Shown here piece after piece: positions 32,398 through 43,318 of a DNA stretch of 64,000 bases. The position numbers and the translations under genes are program-made. Under the pieces are notes generated by a model. It searched no databases. It was not told the origin of the DNA and was given only the letters and a program-made list of their open reading frames with translations. Numbering within the stretch: the first letter of the stretch is position 1; each line of letters starts with the position of its first letter. Origin of the DNA: Chondrus crispus (lineage: Eukaryota > Rhodophyta > Florideophyceae > Gigartinales > Gigartinaceae); assembly GCF_000350225.1 (NCBI RefSeq), contig NW_005178809.1:867429-931428 (forward strand), read 5' to 3'.

Positions 32398-32918
32398 TAC
32401 TGATTGCATTGACAGCAATTTTTTGGTTGGCGTGTTTGGGCACATGACATATAGCGCAGGATTACTTACAGTCGGCAAGCCAGCTGTTTCGAGAAGTCGA
32501 CCTAAAGCCGAGTAAGGAATTCAAACCCAGCGGTCACCAGTCTCTGAAGCTTCAGATGCCATTACATGGACTTTCAGATTCTGGAGATTATTGGAACTTG
32601 ACAATGGCCAAGCACGTGCAAGAAGACTTGGGCATGAACAAAACTGCCAAGGAGATGTATTTATTCTTAAAAAGGTTGGAGGGAAGCTTTGTGGTCTCAT
32701 CGGAACCTACGTGAATGACAGTGCTCTAGCAGACGACGAAGACTTTTCGAAGCAGACAGACAAAACCATTGTGAAATTTGAGTCAAAGGGCCGAGATATG
32801 GACAACACAAAAATCGCCGGGGTCTGCATAGAGACTAAGCATAATGGATGTGTTGTGCATCAAAAGAGCTATTCAGAACGTCTATCAAAATCTGAAGAAA
32901 ACTATGGTTTGCTTTAGA
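32398..32918 (+). pseudogene. copia-2 reverse transcriptase, C-terminal part
   Basis: Continues the split RVT_2 domain: GWRVWAHD, YLQSASQLFREVDLKPS, PLHGLSDSGDYWNLTMAKHV, then in another frame KLCGLIGTYVNDSALADDED and FESKGRDMDNTKIAGVCIET. The catalytic box, YVDD in copia, reads YVND, so the first of the two metal-binding aspartates is lost. Small insertions shift the frame near 32420 and 32450. It would copy element RNA into DNA; inactive here. Confidence 0.8.
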
Positions 32919-32931
32919 TTTTGATAGACGT
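32878..32931. repeat. Inverted repeat P8 (16-nt arms, 22-nt loop)
   Basis: ACGTCTATCAAAATCT and its exact complement. At the end of the recognisable reverse transcriptase part of copia-2. Confidence 0.93.
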
Positions 32932-33119
32932 AAAACGTATACTTTTTTGCAGATTTCCGCTCCGCACGTGCTCAGCTCGCATGGCTGATACACACTCGAC
33001 CATCAATTGCCTGTGATATGAGTATGGCTGCTCAGGTCAAGGGAATTAACGTTTGCGGAAACACATAAATGCACTCAATAAGGTAATCAAATTGTGAAGC
33101 TCGACTCGTGTGGAGGGCT

Positions 33120-33590
33120 GAACATGCAGCCACTTGACGCAAATAAATTACATGTTCGCGCCTATGCGGATTCATATTATGCAAACAACGCGGATCACGC
33201 CTCCTAACCGGGTTATATTGTATTCTTAAGCCACGAATCGGGAAAATGTAACGTACTACATTACGCATCTTATAAGAGCCAGAGGGTGACGAAATCGGTA
33301 CTTGGTGGAGAAATATACGCCTTTGCATACGCCTTCAACTACGCATACACAATGAAGCACGACTTGGAGAACACACGGGACGAATTGTACCTCTGAAAAT
33401 GTTCACTGACTCTGAAAGCCTATTCGACGTCATAACGAAAAGTTCTTCAACTACAGAGCGCTGGTTAATGATTGACGTACAAGCAGTCTGCAAGGGCTGC
33501 GACAAGCAGGAAATGTCCGACAATGGATATATTTCTTCTCATAATCATCCTGCTGACCATTTCTCAAGGTTGGCCCGTGCTAAATATTAG
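33120..33590 (+). pseudogene. copia-2 RNase H domain and 3' end of pol
   Basis: LHVRAYADSYYANNADHAS carries the first acidic residue (AYADS), followed by a TAA and GYIVFLSHESGKCNVLHYAS, YKSQRVTKSVLGGEIYAFAY and HDLEN. A frame change gives PLKMFTDSESLFDVITKSSS (TDS), TERWLMIDV and SSHNHPADHFSRLARAKY. The order matches the copia RNase H that degrades the RNA template. Ends at TAG 33588. One stop and one shift. Confidence 0.8.
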
Positions 33591-33814
33591 ATCAGGTACT
33601 AGCATCGATTGGAATCAAGCACAACGTTGAGCAGTAGATTTTTCGTACTCCGATCACTGACATAACAAAACGGGGAGAGAATTGAAACTACGAGCGAATC
33701 TTGTCGAAAAGAGAAAAGGGAAAGTGTTGTTTCAAGCACACTTTCTCAGAACAAAACACACACAGTTCCGCTTCGACGAGATATCGGCCAGAAAGTCCCT
33801 CGAATGATCTAAGG
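33591..33814. other. Spacer between copia-2 and repeat block R
   Basis: About 220 bp where the copia-2 3' LTR would be expected. I cannot define an LTR boundary. Confidence 0.3.
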
Positions 33815-34235
33815 AGTCACCTGTCAAGAGGGATACGCAAGAGAGGCTTAGATAATTTTCCGAGTTGCTGCTGCGAGAGGAAACCCCCAGTATCGTCGCC
33901 CGCGTCTGCGGGCAGTGTAACAAATTACCATCCAGCAACGGACAGAATGTAGAAACCATCATCATCATCAAATCATCTCATTTTATGACTAAACATTGTT
34001 CTTTCACCAAACGCCGTTGCGGTTGCCCTCAAGCTGGTACTGCTCAACTCAGTGGGCGTTTACCACCTCCCGCCGCATCGTGCGTCCGCGATCGGCAAAC
34101 TTCCCTTTCCGTTCGCAAGCGGAGATCACTGAAGTGCTGTAAGCAAAACAAACGCGAGAGGGTTGCCTTTTGCAGACCTCCCATTTAATTGGTACGTATG
34201 TGTAGCAATAAACCCGCGTCCGATGGGGGATAATG
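33815..34235 (+). repeat. Repeat block R, copy 2
   Basis: Related along its length to 24050-24480 at an estimated four of five bases. The Cys/Arg-rich frame here (KHCSFTKRRCGCPQ) is broken in copy 1, so coding is not clearly conserved. It precedes copia-3 without a gap. Confidence 0.75.
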
Positions 34236-34259
34236 CTACAGACAGGCACCGTCTAGGGC

Positions 34260-35024
34260 AAAAGTGTAGAATTAGTGATGGAGTCTGGAGAATCAGATCT
34301 AATGGCACGCAAGGCCCCATGGTCGACAAGAAGGAAGAACATTAGGCCACGACCCATCCTGCGAAGCAAAGGAAAGACCGTATTGGCGAAAGAGTATAGA
34401 ACACGTGTTCTCACTGCTACCATTCGCCACACGGAAGGGTTATACATCGACGAGCTGTGCCTACAAGAGGTTTTGCTTGTACCTGCGGTTCAAGTCAATC
34501 TCTTTTCTTGCCAGTCCTGTGCAGAGAAGATTTCCACATACACTTTGGCCGTGGAACGTCCAACGCCCTGATGGATAGGATCCTTCGTTTGCAAGGTACC
34601 CTGGCCAGTGGAGTCTTTATAGCCGATTTCCATCTGGCCTCAACAGATCAATATTTGCCACATAACTACAACTGAATTCTGCAATCGGCAACTCTTCATT
34701 CTCCGCGATGCAGCACAGTGCGGATAAAGAAGCGGAGAAGCTGTGGTATGATCGACCGACTCATGCTTTTATACTTAGCATCAGTGAGGTAGAGAAGAAG
34801 GGGTCCGTCAGCGGTCCGGAGTTGTGTCGTAGCGCTCACAATAGTATTGAGCACTGTGAAGATTGTGTTCAAAGGAAAATTCACAAGTTCTACATGAGTA
34901 GCGAACATATTCGTTCCGAATGACGAGGAGAAGTGATTCACAGCGACGTCTGTGGGCCAATGTCACTGTGCTCCCCGGAGGATCAAAGTACTTAGTTGTA
35001 GCAAAAAAAACCAGCGGCAGAGGG
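34260..35024 (+). pseudogene. copia-3 fragment: protease end and pre-integrase region
   Basis: LQEVLLVPAVQVNLFS is the LxxVLyVPxxxxNLlS motif after the copia protease. In the next frame HFGRGTSNALMD and GTLASGVFIADFHLAST follow. Then SAHNSIEHCEDCVQRKIHKF, a GAG_pre-integrase zinc region (H..C..C..GK), and RGEVIHSDVCGPMS, the start of the integrase core with its first Asp. Three frames are needed. The match breaks at about 35020 where a minus-strand LTR-A sequence starts. A different copia family from copia-2. Confidence 0.68.
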
Positions 35025-35426
35025 GTGTAGCCAACAGTGCGAAGGTGACCTTGGATACGCAGAAGACGGGGGACACCTCCTGCTCACGGAACCGGGCGCG
35101 GGCCCGGCAGCAGCGTGGTAGAGCGGGTCGGGGTAGGTCGCGCGCACGCGCGAGAGGATCGACGCTTCCACGCCCCGAAGCAGCGTTGGGTGACGTACCA
35201 GCGCCAAAGGGCGAACGCGAATCCCGGTTCGCTCGCGTGCCGACGCGACGCGACCCGTGCCAGTTCATAACTAAAAGACAGGCTCGAAGGTTTCGTGCTA
35301 ATTATAGTAAGCTGGAGAGTTGCCCGGCCGTCGTGGATCGTGACCAAGCTACCTTGGTCCTCTCCCGTCGGCGCCCTTCCTCCCATTTAATATACAAGTC
35401 GAAGTTATAGTACTATAGAACAGTCC
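35025..35426 (-). repeat. Truncated LTR-A on the minus strand
   Basis: Similar to the LTR at 57352-57986 in the blocks with GGATCGACGC and CACGCCCCG-GAGCAG, AGTAAGCTGG, and ATATACAAGT. It starts TGTAGCCAACAGTGCG and is cut at 35426 by the 5' LTR of gypsy-2. Confidence 0.55.
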
Positions 35427-35870
35427 TGTTGCGATAAAATTGGGTGTGCGCGTGGCCACATGTGCGGGGAGGCCTACAAGCGGATACCGAGCGCCCGCGA
35501 AAATAGAGACGGAACCGAAAATTAGGATTGCGCTTCCAGCGAGAGCCCGGGGGGATCCGCGTCGTGTCGCTGTCGGTTGCCGAAGAGAAAGGAGGGGGCA
35601 CGAGGCCGTCGAGGGTGGGCCAGGCGGCGTGCGGGAAGATATACTTGGGAGAAGTCGGGGCGAAAGGAGCGCCAGGCGGGGGGCGGTAGGCGAATGCGTG
35701 AAAAAGGGAAGGGATCAGGATGGGTGGAGGCCTCCGGGAGACGAGTACTGAAGGAGAGGGGGCGGCCTTGGAGTATAAAGGAAGGCAGCGAACTTGAGAA
35801 AAATAAACGCAGTGGTTGGATTCCCGATTTTTCAGGTCGCTCCGTGCCTCTTGGTTGGATTATCGCAACA
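35427..35870 (+). repeat. 5' LTR of gypsy-2 (LTR-G, 444 bp)
   Basis: Begins TGTTGCGATAA and ends TTATCGCAACA, an exact 11-bp inverted pair with TG...CA ends. It includes TATAAA at 35774-35779 and AATAAA at 35802-35807 in promoter/polyadenylation order. The gag-pol remnant follows on the same strand. Confidence 0.78.
35774..35779 (+). promoter_or_regulatory. TATA box in LTR-G
   Basis: TATAAA about 100 bp before the LTR end; start of transcription would fall near 35805, giving a short R-U5. Confidence 0.5.
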
Positions 35871-36025
35871 TTACAAGCTTGTGAGTGATCGTGGCACTTG
35901 GAATCAGACTTTCGGCGAGCGCCAGAGGTAAGGAACAAGGGGCGTGACTACCAAGGGACGCCCCCAATCAGGCGGTTGAGAAGGACCGCCGCATGGACTA
36001 AGAAAAAAGACAAAATGTTGATGGC

Positions 36026-37342
36026 ATGCCGTCCACGAGTCCGGTGACTGGTGTAAGTAGGACCCCAACCACACCGCCCATACACAATTCGCCAAGGTCT
36101 CTAAGGTCGGAAATGTCGCGCCAGGGAGAGACTGGATCTGCTGCTACTGCTGGAACAGTTCGTAATGCCCCTAGCGTAGACATGCAGGTTCTAAATGCGG
36201 TTTCTGGCATGAAGGAGGTTATGGAAATCATGATGGAGGCCCTTGACCGAAACACAAAAACAGTTATCATGGTGGAAGAAGCTGTCGCAAACGTCACCCA
36301 CGCGATAGGAATCGCTGACCATGGACCCCTGGATGCAAGTACTGCCGCCCGAGACGCGGGGAAGGCGACGCAAACTGAAGAAGGAAGACGGGTTGAGAGG
36401 CATGCTCGTGAGCCCGAGGTCGCCCAGGGGACAAGGAGTGCTCATCAGACTCGAGTCCCATCTGATCAGATGGGAGCGGGGGACGAAAAGCACGACAGGA
36501 ATCCATCTGACTTTTACCCTCCTCAGACAGCTTACAGAACTTAAAGTAAGTCGATGGACCCTGTCAAGATGTCAAAACCCGGGGACTCGCACTTCTTTGC
36601 TGCCCGGAGGGCATGGAGGCGCATTTTGCAGGACTTCCCCGTGAGCCCGGGCCGCCATCGCCGTCTCCTTGTCTGTGCATTTTCGGGGACGGCGCTGGCT
36701 CTTTTCGAGGAGATTGCATCCGCGCATCTAGATACTGACGCCGATGACCTTTGGGTCCTGTTGAATGATCGCCTTTGCAACGGCAGCCATCAAAGAAGCC
36801 TACGAGTGGCATTCGATATGATGGAATGGGACGATGGCATTGAGTCTATCAAGCAATGTGCGCACCGTTTGCGTGCTGCTGCCGTGAAACTTCCGGAAAG
36901 GGTCTCAGAGGAGAGACTTTTAGATTGATTCACCGAATCGCTGAGCGGAAGGCTGCAGGACCATGCCCTGGCTGTACATGGGACGTTCGACGAGGTGGTG
37001 AGTAGGGTTTCTATGATAGGCAAAAGCAAGCCCGGTATAATTCGCGATTCGAGGGCCCGAACGGAACGCGTGCGTGCCATAGACAGCTGCAGCAACCACA
37101 AGAAGGAATTCATCCCAACTGCTCCCGTCTCAGCCGCCCTCGAAGCGACAGAGATGCCACCCTTTACAGCGAACGACGACCGCTTCCCCTCCGCCACGTG
37201 CTACTATTATGGCCTGAAGGGCCACCTCGCGCGCTCGTGTGAAAAGAAGAGCCGTGACAGAGCAAAAAGGGGCCTGGGTGCTTCGGGGGAAGGTTTAGAG
37301 GAAGGGAGCATGGCCGGCGTCCTTCCCGTTAAGCGCAATTAG
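36026..37342 (+). pseudogene. gypsy-2 Gag, with two in-frame stops
   Basis: A single frame runs 36026-37342 with a TAA at 36542-36544 and a TGA at 36926-36928. N-terminal part: Ser/Thr/Pro-rich, then a helical stretch (LNAVSGMKEVMEIMMEALDR). Middle: capsid-like DDLWVLLNDRL and GIESIKQCAHRLRAAAVKL. C-terminal: CYYYGLKGHLARSC, a zinc knuckle CX2CX4HX4C in which the second Cys is Tyr. Would assemble particles and bind RNA. Palindrome P9 falls in the N-terminal part. Not frameshifted, so decay is recent or mainly by point mutation in this segment. Confidence 0.72.
36456..36475. repeat. Perfect palindrome P9 (10-nt arms, no loop)
   Basis: TCCCATCTGA followed by its complement, in gypsy-2 gag. Confidence 0.9.
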
Positions 37343-37425
37343 GGGCCGGTCGGGCCCATCGCACGGAAGGGGCAGAAGGGGTTTGCAATTGCAAAGAAGG
37401 ACGCTCGGGCCTGGACGAGGACGTT

Positions 37426-37788
37426 GTGGTCCAGGTGTCGGCAGGGTCCGACAAGGTATGGGTTCCCATGCACACGGGCGCCGGATCGATTTGGGTCGAC
37501 CGGTCGTGGTTCGAGGGAGTAGGAGGAAGGTGGGTCCCTGATGGGGACACCGCTACCGCTGCGGATGGCCACGAAATTGCCGTGTCTGGCAAAGGGGAGC
37601 TCGCTTTTGAGCTTTGGGTCACGAGGTTTGTGGAGCCAGTGAGGGTTGCAGAGCACCTCCCAAGTAAGGTTCTTGTTGGGAGCCAGTTTTGGCGCCGGCA
37701 CGGTCTGGTCCTTAACCTGCAGACACTTCGCCAAAAATGCAAGTCGGCGGAAGGCGCAATCGTGGAAAGGTCACTAGAGGCCAAGTGA
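37426..37788 (+). pseudogene. gypsy-2 aspartic protease domain
   Basis: The active-site motif, normally DTGA or DSGA, reads HTGAGSIWVDRSWF, with the catalytic Asp replaced by His. Downstream GKVLVGSQFWRRHGLVLNLQ resembles the VLIG..F segment of retropepsins (ILG..fl...). In a different frame from Gag. Ends at TGA 37786. Confidence 0.6.
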
Positions 37789-37798
37789 ACAACGCCAC

Positions 37799-39124
37799 CT
37801 GGGAACTGATGGCGGCAATCACCGACGCTGATGTCGATGATGCCATTCTGGACATGGACTTTTACTAGTTCCATCCGGAGCATGAGGTTCAGGAGAAGCT
37901 ACGAAAAATTCTGTGGAGCCACCGCGCGGTGTCCAAGGGGCTGGGACGAATCAGGGGTGTGCAGCACAAAATTCAGCTGGTCGAGGGTGCCATGCCAGTG
38001 TGTTGCCCGGTGAGAAGACTATGTTCTCGCGAGGAGGACGTCGAACGCGCTGAGATGGAGAAATTACTGAGAATGGGTGTGGTGGAGCCTGCGTCATCGC
38101 CGTGGGTCGCTTGCAATGTCTTTGTAGAGAAGAAAGACGGGACTTTGCACGTAACTTCAGATTTTCGTGCGCTGAACGCGCTGACGGTCACGGACACATA
38201 TCCTACGGAAGATGTAAGGGCTACCCTTGACTGGATGGCGATCAGGCGTATCTTCACTACATTCGACGTCAAAGATGGACTCTTCCAGGTCGAGTTCGAG
38301 GAAGCATCTCGAGATTTTATTGCCATCCAAACCGTCGTTGGGCTGCTCCGCTATATTCGCCTACCGCAGGGAATGAGAAAATCACCACCAGTTTTCCAAC
38401 GAATTGTCAATTTTACTTTGAGAAACGGGAAGGGGTTGGATGTTTGGGCGTTCATGGATGACGTCAGCCTAGGAACTGCCACTGTAGAGGAGCATCTGCG
38501 TTCCGTGGAATCGGCTTTAGAGACATTCTGGTGTGCCGGTGCTCGCCTGAAACTGGCAAAGTGCCAATTTGGCGTGCGCCAAGCCTAGATCCAAGGGCAT
38601 AGGATTGATGGCACGGGCATGAGGCCCTCAGAGGGGCACGTAGCAGCGATAAGACAGCTCATAAAGCCCGGAAGAGAAGAAGAACTCATGCGGGGTTTGG
38701 GGCTAACGAACTTCTTCGCATATTTCATCGACCACTTTTCGGAAATAGCAAAACCTCTACACGAGGTCCTAGCAGGGACAGGGTTCAACAAAAAAAGAGG
38801 ACGGGTCAGAGGCTGGTAATTCCAGACTGGGCCAGCGGTGGGGATGGGAACAAAAGCGGGCGTGGGCTGATCTGAAGACTGTGCTGAGCAACCCGGAGTT
38901 TTTTGTGGCACTGAGGCGGTGGGGCGAGCGAGAAACTCATGACGGACGCAAGCGCGTACGGCATTGGAGGAGCCTTGGTTCGGCGGGAAGAAGACGAAAA
39001 AAGGCACCCGATATCTTTTACGAGTAGAAAACTATCTAACGCCGAGATGAAGTTTACGGTGACAGAGCGAGAATGTCTTGCCGTTGTTCATGGCTTGAGG
39101 AAGTGGCGATTTTACCTTCATTGA
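37799..39124 (+). pseudogene. gypsy-2 reverse transcriptase and RNase H
   Basis: RT in the frame of 37929-38588: MGVVEPASSPWVACNVFVEK, DG.....SDFRALNALT, FTTFDVKDGLFQVEF, RYIRLPQGMRKSPPVFQR, and the catalytic box FMDDV. A TAG at 38586 interrupts before RIDGTGMRPSEGH. The segment with FAYFIDHFSEIAKPLHEVL is the RT-RNase H connection. After further shifts, TDASAYGIGGALV and the end of the RNase H (TVTERECLAVVHGLRKWRFY) are in 38939-39124. The order PR-RT-RH-IN is that of Ty3/gypsy. Several stops and shifts. Confidence 0.8.
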
Positions 39125-39584
39125 GAAAAGGATGTCGTGGCGGTCACGGACCATGGATTCGTCAAGTGGCTGATGAGTCTCAAGGACCCGCGGTCAGACT
39201 TGCACGGCGGATGGTTGACATTCAAGGCTTTGATTTTACTGTGAAGTATGCCCCGGGGGGAGAACTGGTAGTCCCGGATACTTTGATGCCATCGAAAAGT
39301 CCCTTACCGCGCGCTGCCACAAAGAAATTGAGACTGCAGATACCAAATTCGAGCAAGCAGAGGCCGTGCATGCCGTCACAAGAATTGCTGGGCTTGGAGG
39401 TGGCCCAACCATCGAAGATGTCAGGGAAGCGCAGTTCCAGGAATTTGTGGACATTGAGGAGTACGCCGCCAGGAAGCAAAACTCCGGCTACGATGTCGAT
39501 ATTGCAGGACTTTTGCGCAGAAAAAGGGGGAAAAGTGAGCTGATCGTGGTTCCAACGACGCCGGTGGAGGCCGTGCTGGATTAA
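39125..39584 (+). pseudogene. gypsy-2 RH-integrase linker
   Basis: Frames 39073-39543 and 39366-39584 read as broken linker between RNase H and integrase: DIQGFDFTVKYAPGGELVVP (the usual F.V.Y..G..N..AD segment) then an acidic, helical stretch (RKQNSGYDVDIAGLLRRKRG). Confidence 0.6.
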
Positions 39585-40640
39585 GTGCACGGGTCGAAGC
39601 TAGAGGGACACTACGGGATCTCGAGGACCACCGATCGGCTCAGCAGGTCCTACTGCTGGTCAGGGTGGAGACGGGATATCGAGAGTCATTTGCGGAGCTG
39701 TGTAGCGTGCACTGAAGCTAAAGTCTGTGAAGCCGTAGAAGCACGCCCGGTTGGTGGTGTACCATCCACAGAGGAGATTCGACCAGGTTGCGCTGGATGT
39801 ACAGTCGATTACACCTAGAACAACCGCCGGGAACATCAAGGTCTTGGTCATGGTGGACACATTTACTCGTTTCACCAGGGCGATACCCATCCCGGGCGAA
39901 CGTGCTGATACGGTCGCGAGGCTGATCCTCGATGAATGGGTCTCGATTTTTGGTCTCATGGAGACCCTACTTTATGACACGGGACCAAATTTTGTTGGAA
40001 GTGTGATCACCGCGATGGCCGAAGCTCTGGGTATATGCCGTGTGAATACTTCGCCGTTGCATCCTCAGGCCAACGGGTGCGTCGAAAGGTGGAACAGGAC
40101 GCTAGTTGAAGATTTGGCCTGTTTCTGCAGCACGGGGGAGGAAGACTGGGATGCGCACGTTGCGCTTGCTTGTTTACGGTACAACACCGGTATGCACGAC
40201 GCCACCGGTGTGTCGCCTTATGAAGCGATGTTCGTGGTTCCTGCGTTCATGTCTCGGGGCATAGGAGAAGGCAGACGTCTACTGGGAGAGCCTCAAAACC
40301 TTGGAAACCATCTTTCAGAATTGCACAAGAACCTTTTGTCGCGCGGGAGGACTGCAAGAATTGCAGCAGCAGATGACTACGACAAAATGTCAAGGATCTA
40401 CGTTTCGCGGTTGGGGACCGGGTCGTCATTTGGTCGCCTGAGCTCTCGAGTTAAGAGGAAAACAGGATTGTCGGACCATGGCTCGGTCCCTACCGCATTG
40501 AACTGGTGCTTTCGCTAGTCAGCCTTATGCTGCAGTCAGAAATGGGAGCAAAAGTTGCCCGCGTCCACCCCACCCGCATGCAAAAGATTGAACCGGGCGC
40601 CCGTCCGCTGCACGAAATGGCGTCTTACCGGATGGCCTAC
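39585..40640 (+). pseudogene. gypsy-2 integrase
   Basis: Zinc-binding HHCC: HGSKLEGHYGISRT with YCW...SCVACTEAKV. A shift precedes the core frame (39751-40518), where D16 (ALDVQ), D76 (LLYDTGPNF) and E112 (NGCVERWNRT) keep the D-59-D-35-E spacing exactly. The core is the best preserved part of gypsy-2. After 40518 the C-terminal part continues in another frame (KVARVHPTRMQKI) up to a truncated LTR-B at 40641. No chromodomain seen. Confidence 0.78.
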
Positions 40641-41245
40641 TGTAGTGCAATGTGCCTGTCAGGCCGGAACCAGGGTCCAAACGGTCCAGCGACAACACAA
40701 CCAACAACCAACAACCAACAAGAGTTGCCGACGGCACAGCCCTACGGAGTGTCCGATTCTCTCTTTCCCTTTAAGCGGGTTTGCGGCCCACAGTAGCTCA
40801 AGTCCCTGATAGGGGGGGCAAAAGGAAGATGCCCGGCCCGGGACGAATGGTAGTAGAGTCTTGTACAGGCAGTCGCTCGGCGAGTTCGGGGCGGCGATTA
40901 GGAAGCCGGGCCCGATGGGTCGTAAATCCAATGCTCGCGAAGCACCTGTTACACCTTATACCCTTGATAAGGTCTTCGACGGGGGCGTCGCAACGCAGCC
41001 CGTCGGGAATTAGCAAACACGTAGCAGCGCTAAACCTCCGTACTGCCCGATGGCAAAGTACCGACACCGGAACGGTCGCAACCTGTATCCGATGGAACCA
41101 ACACTGTCTTGTATACACAACAGGACCTTCGAGGGAAACGTCGTTGCAACAGCCTCCGTCGGTGAACGTAAACAAGTAGGAGCGCTACACCCACGTGTCG
41201 CCCGATGGACAAGACACCTACACCGGTCCGGTCGCAACCCAACGT
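40641..41245 (+). repeat. Truncated LTR-B, copy 3
   Basis: Starts TGTAGTGCAATGTGCC and follows LTR-B through both 152-bp units up to about GGTCGCAACC at 41238-41247, then changes into the gag region of gypsy A1. The last about 350 bp of LTR-B are missing, so a deletion joined it to A1. Confidence 0.72.
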
Positions 41246-41363
41246 ACCGCGCTCGGCGCGGTTTACCTCTGCCGGATCCGAAACCGGCAGGGAGGGCTGG
41301 CAGGACTACGAAGTCCGCCGCGACAAGTTCGCCCGCCTCGACCCTCCATATCGGGGAGGATGA

Positions 41364-41798
41364 GTGGCAGGCCGACCCTGTCCTCATTACGCAAGGAGCA
41401 CGGCCCGTGGGGACACGAACCCCTCACCGATGTTGACCGGAACGACATCGAGTTACGCGACCGCATTCGCGGCCACTCCGAGAGTGGCAAGGGGCACGGA
41501 CCCCCGCGTCGCCGAGCTCGATATCTCGAATCGAAATAAGGGAAGCGCCTCGCCCCGCCTGCCCCTCCTCACCGATGAGGAGGCGCAGCACGCGGCGAAC
41601 TTCGCCTCAACGGACGGCAGCGCGTACGTGTGCTGGCTAGGTCGTACGTACGGGCATGCCATGTACGCGTGCCCGTTCCTGTCGCCGGAACAACGAATGT
41701 TCACGGCGTACAGGAACTACCGCTACCAGATGGAGACGCGCCCAGGGGCGCGTAATCTCCTCCGGCAAGCGGCGGGCGAGGGCCGTCCCCCGCGTTAA
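41364..41798 (+). pseudogene. A1 Gag, C-terminal part
   Basis: Arg/Ala-rich segment followed by LLTDEEAQHAANFAS and YVCWLGRTYGHAMYACP, which reads as a zinc knuckle CX2CX4HX4C with the second Cys replaced by Gly, then LSPEQRMFTAYRNYRYQM. Position upstream of pol and the knuckle support Gag. N-terminal capsid part is missing. The first 60 codons may belong to another frame (41195-41539). Confidence 0.6.
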
Positions 41799-41981
41799 GG
41801 TTTCGCGAACCGATCGGGTGGGGGCGCACGCTTCGCCCCCCGTGGAGGCAGGTACCGTCGTAACGAAGTCAATCGTCGGGATAGACCCGCCTACCGCCAG
41901 GCGGACACAAGATACCCGCGCCAAGAGCAGAGAGGGGACAGAGACCATTCTCGGTTACCCCAACAGGTACAAAATGCGATA

Positions 41982-42245
41982 ATGTACCTGCAAGACTGGG
42001 TAGAGGATCCGTACCCTCTACCCACGGAGGGTCACGAAGGCGAGCCGACTCGCTTCGTCCCCCATATCCTGCGACGACCGGACGCCGCAGGTCAAGGCCC
42101 GGAAGTACCGGAATACTTCGCCAGGGCCGCTGAGCCGCAGTGGGGGAATCGTCCCGACCCACGCGGACGGCTACTCGAAGAAGACCTGGCCGTCGATAGC
42201 CAGGAGGTTAGCTCCGATAGCACAGGTAGTTCGAAAAAAGGGTAA
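41982..42245 (+). pseudogene. A1 Gag-pol linker, acidic ORF
   Basis: 87 codons ending in an acidic/Ser-rich tail (EVSSDSTGSSKKG). Lies between Gag and the protease; not recognised on its own. Confidence 0.35.
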
Positions 42246-42385
42246 AGACGGTTACGTACACGCGGTCGCGTGAGCCGTCTCTTTCCCACGAACTAGACCC
42301 GACCCCGCGTGCTCGCCAAGGACACGGGGGGTATTGTCCGATAATACATCCCCCGCTACCGGAGGCGAACACGGGAGCTCCTGTA

Positions 42386-43312
42386 ATGCCAATACACGAG
42401 AGAGCGCATGTCGAGGCCTCCGAAGGCCCGACGTTAGGAGAACAAGACACGGGGACAGCCGACGTCCCGGTGAGGCGTAACAAAGGCGACGGGGGCAACG
42501 ACGACCGAAAAGATTCGGTCGACCCCCTGGCCGCGAGCCCAAGGTCGCCGGAGAAAGGTCCGTGTCGTACGGACTCGAGTAATCCGAGGAGCGTCACTGA
42601 TCCGCGGACGCCCCAAGGAAGGGGGAGAAGGAAACGCAAGCGGGGCCAGCATCGAAATCGAAGGCCCCGGCGGAACGACCTCACCGATAAGGTCGCCCCG
42701 AAGGTTGTCGACGGCGTCATTTGCCTTATGACGTCGAAGATCTACAACGTCCTCGGCTCGATAGCCACAGAGGGAAATGCATTTAAACCCCGCACGATCG
42801 CCGTTGATACGTGCTCGGGGTATAGTCTGGTGAGGAAGGCCGACCTTCCCCCCGATTGGACGCGTTACGTCTTGCACGACGCACCTCTGCCACGATTGGC
42901 AGGCGCCAATAGCAACCCCCTCAAGCTTTCGGCCGTCGTCCCCCTGGCCGTGCGGTTGAGGAACACGGTGTTCCGAATTCCGTTCGTAGTCGCGGACCGG
43001 CTCGTCGTGCCAGTCCTCCTCGGCACGGCCTTCATCGATACGCACGTGCAATGTATCGACATCGAAGCTCAACGAATGGAGCTACGCCAAGGCGGTTCTG
43101 TCGCCATCGTCGACGGAAAGGGGGAGTCGACTCCCCCTACCAGGCGACACGGACGACACACGGGTCGGCCGGACGTACGCGAGGAGGCCCCGCAGGCGAT
43201 CCGAATCGCCCGCTGGGTTACCGTCCCCGCAATGTCACAAGCCCGTGTGCGTGTGACAACCGCGGGGAGAGGCCTCGTGTTCCTGAAGCCCAAGCCCTCA
43301 CTCCAACACTGA
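42386..43312 (+). pseudogene. A1 protease region of pol
   Basis: 308 codons: charged N-terminal third, then TIAVDTCSGYSLVRKADLP, the retropepsin active site with DTCSG instead of DTG(A/S), and LLGTAFIDTHVQCID as the ILG segment. The frame closes at a TGA (43310-43312) after LQH and continues in the same phase with HGMRLTNGVAEV, so the stop looks like a point mutation of an Arg codon. DTCS in place of DTGA may be a trait of this family or a mutation; the A2 copy does not cover it. Confidence 0.68.
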
Positions 43313-43318
43313 CATGGA

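Noticed and set aside
37329..37883. 184-codon minus-strand ORF
   Set aside because: Antisense to the gypsy-2 protease region, no domain of its own.
42434..43072. 212-codon minus-strand ORF
   Set aside because: Antisense to the A1 protease region; no features.
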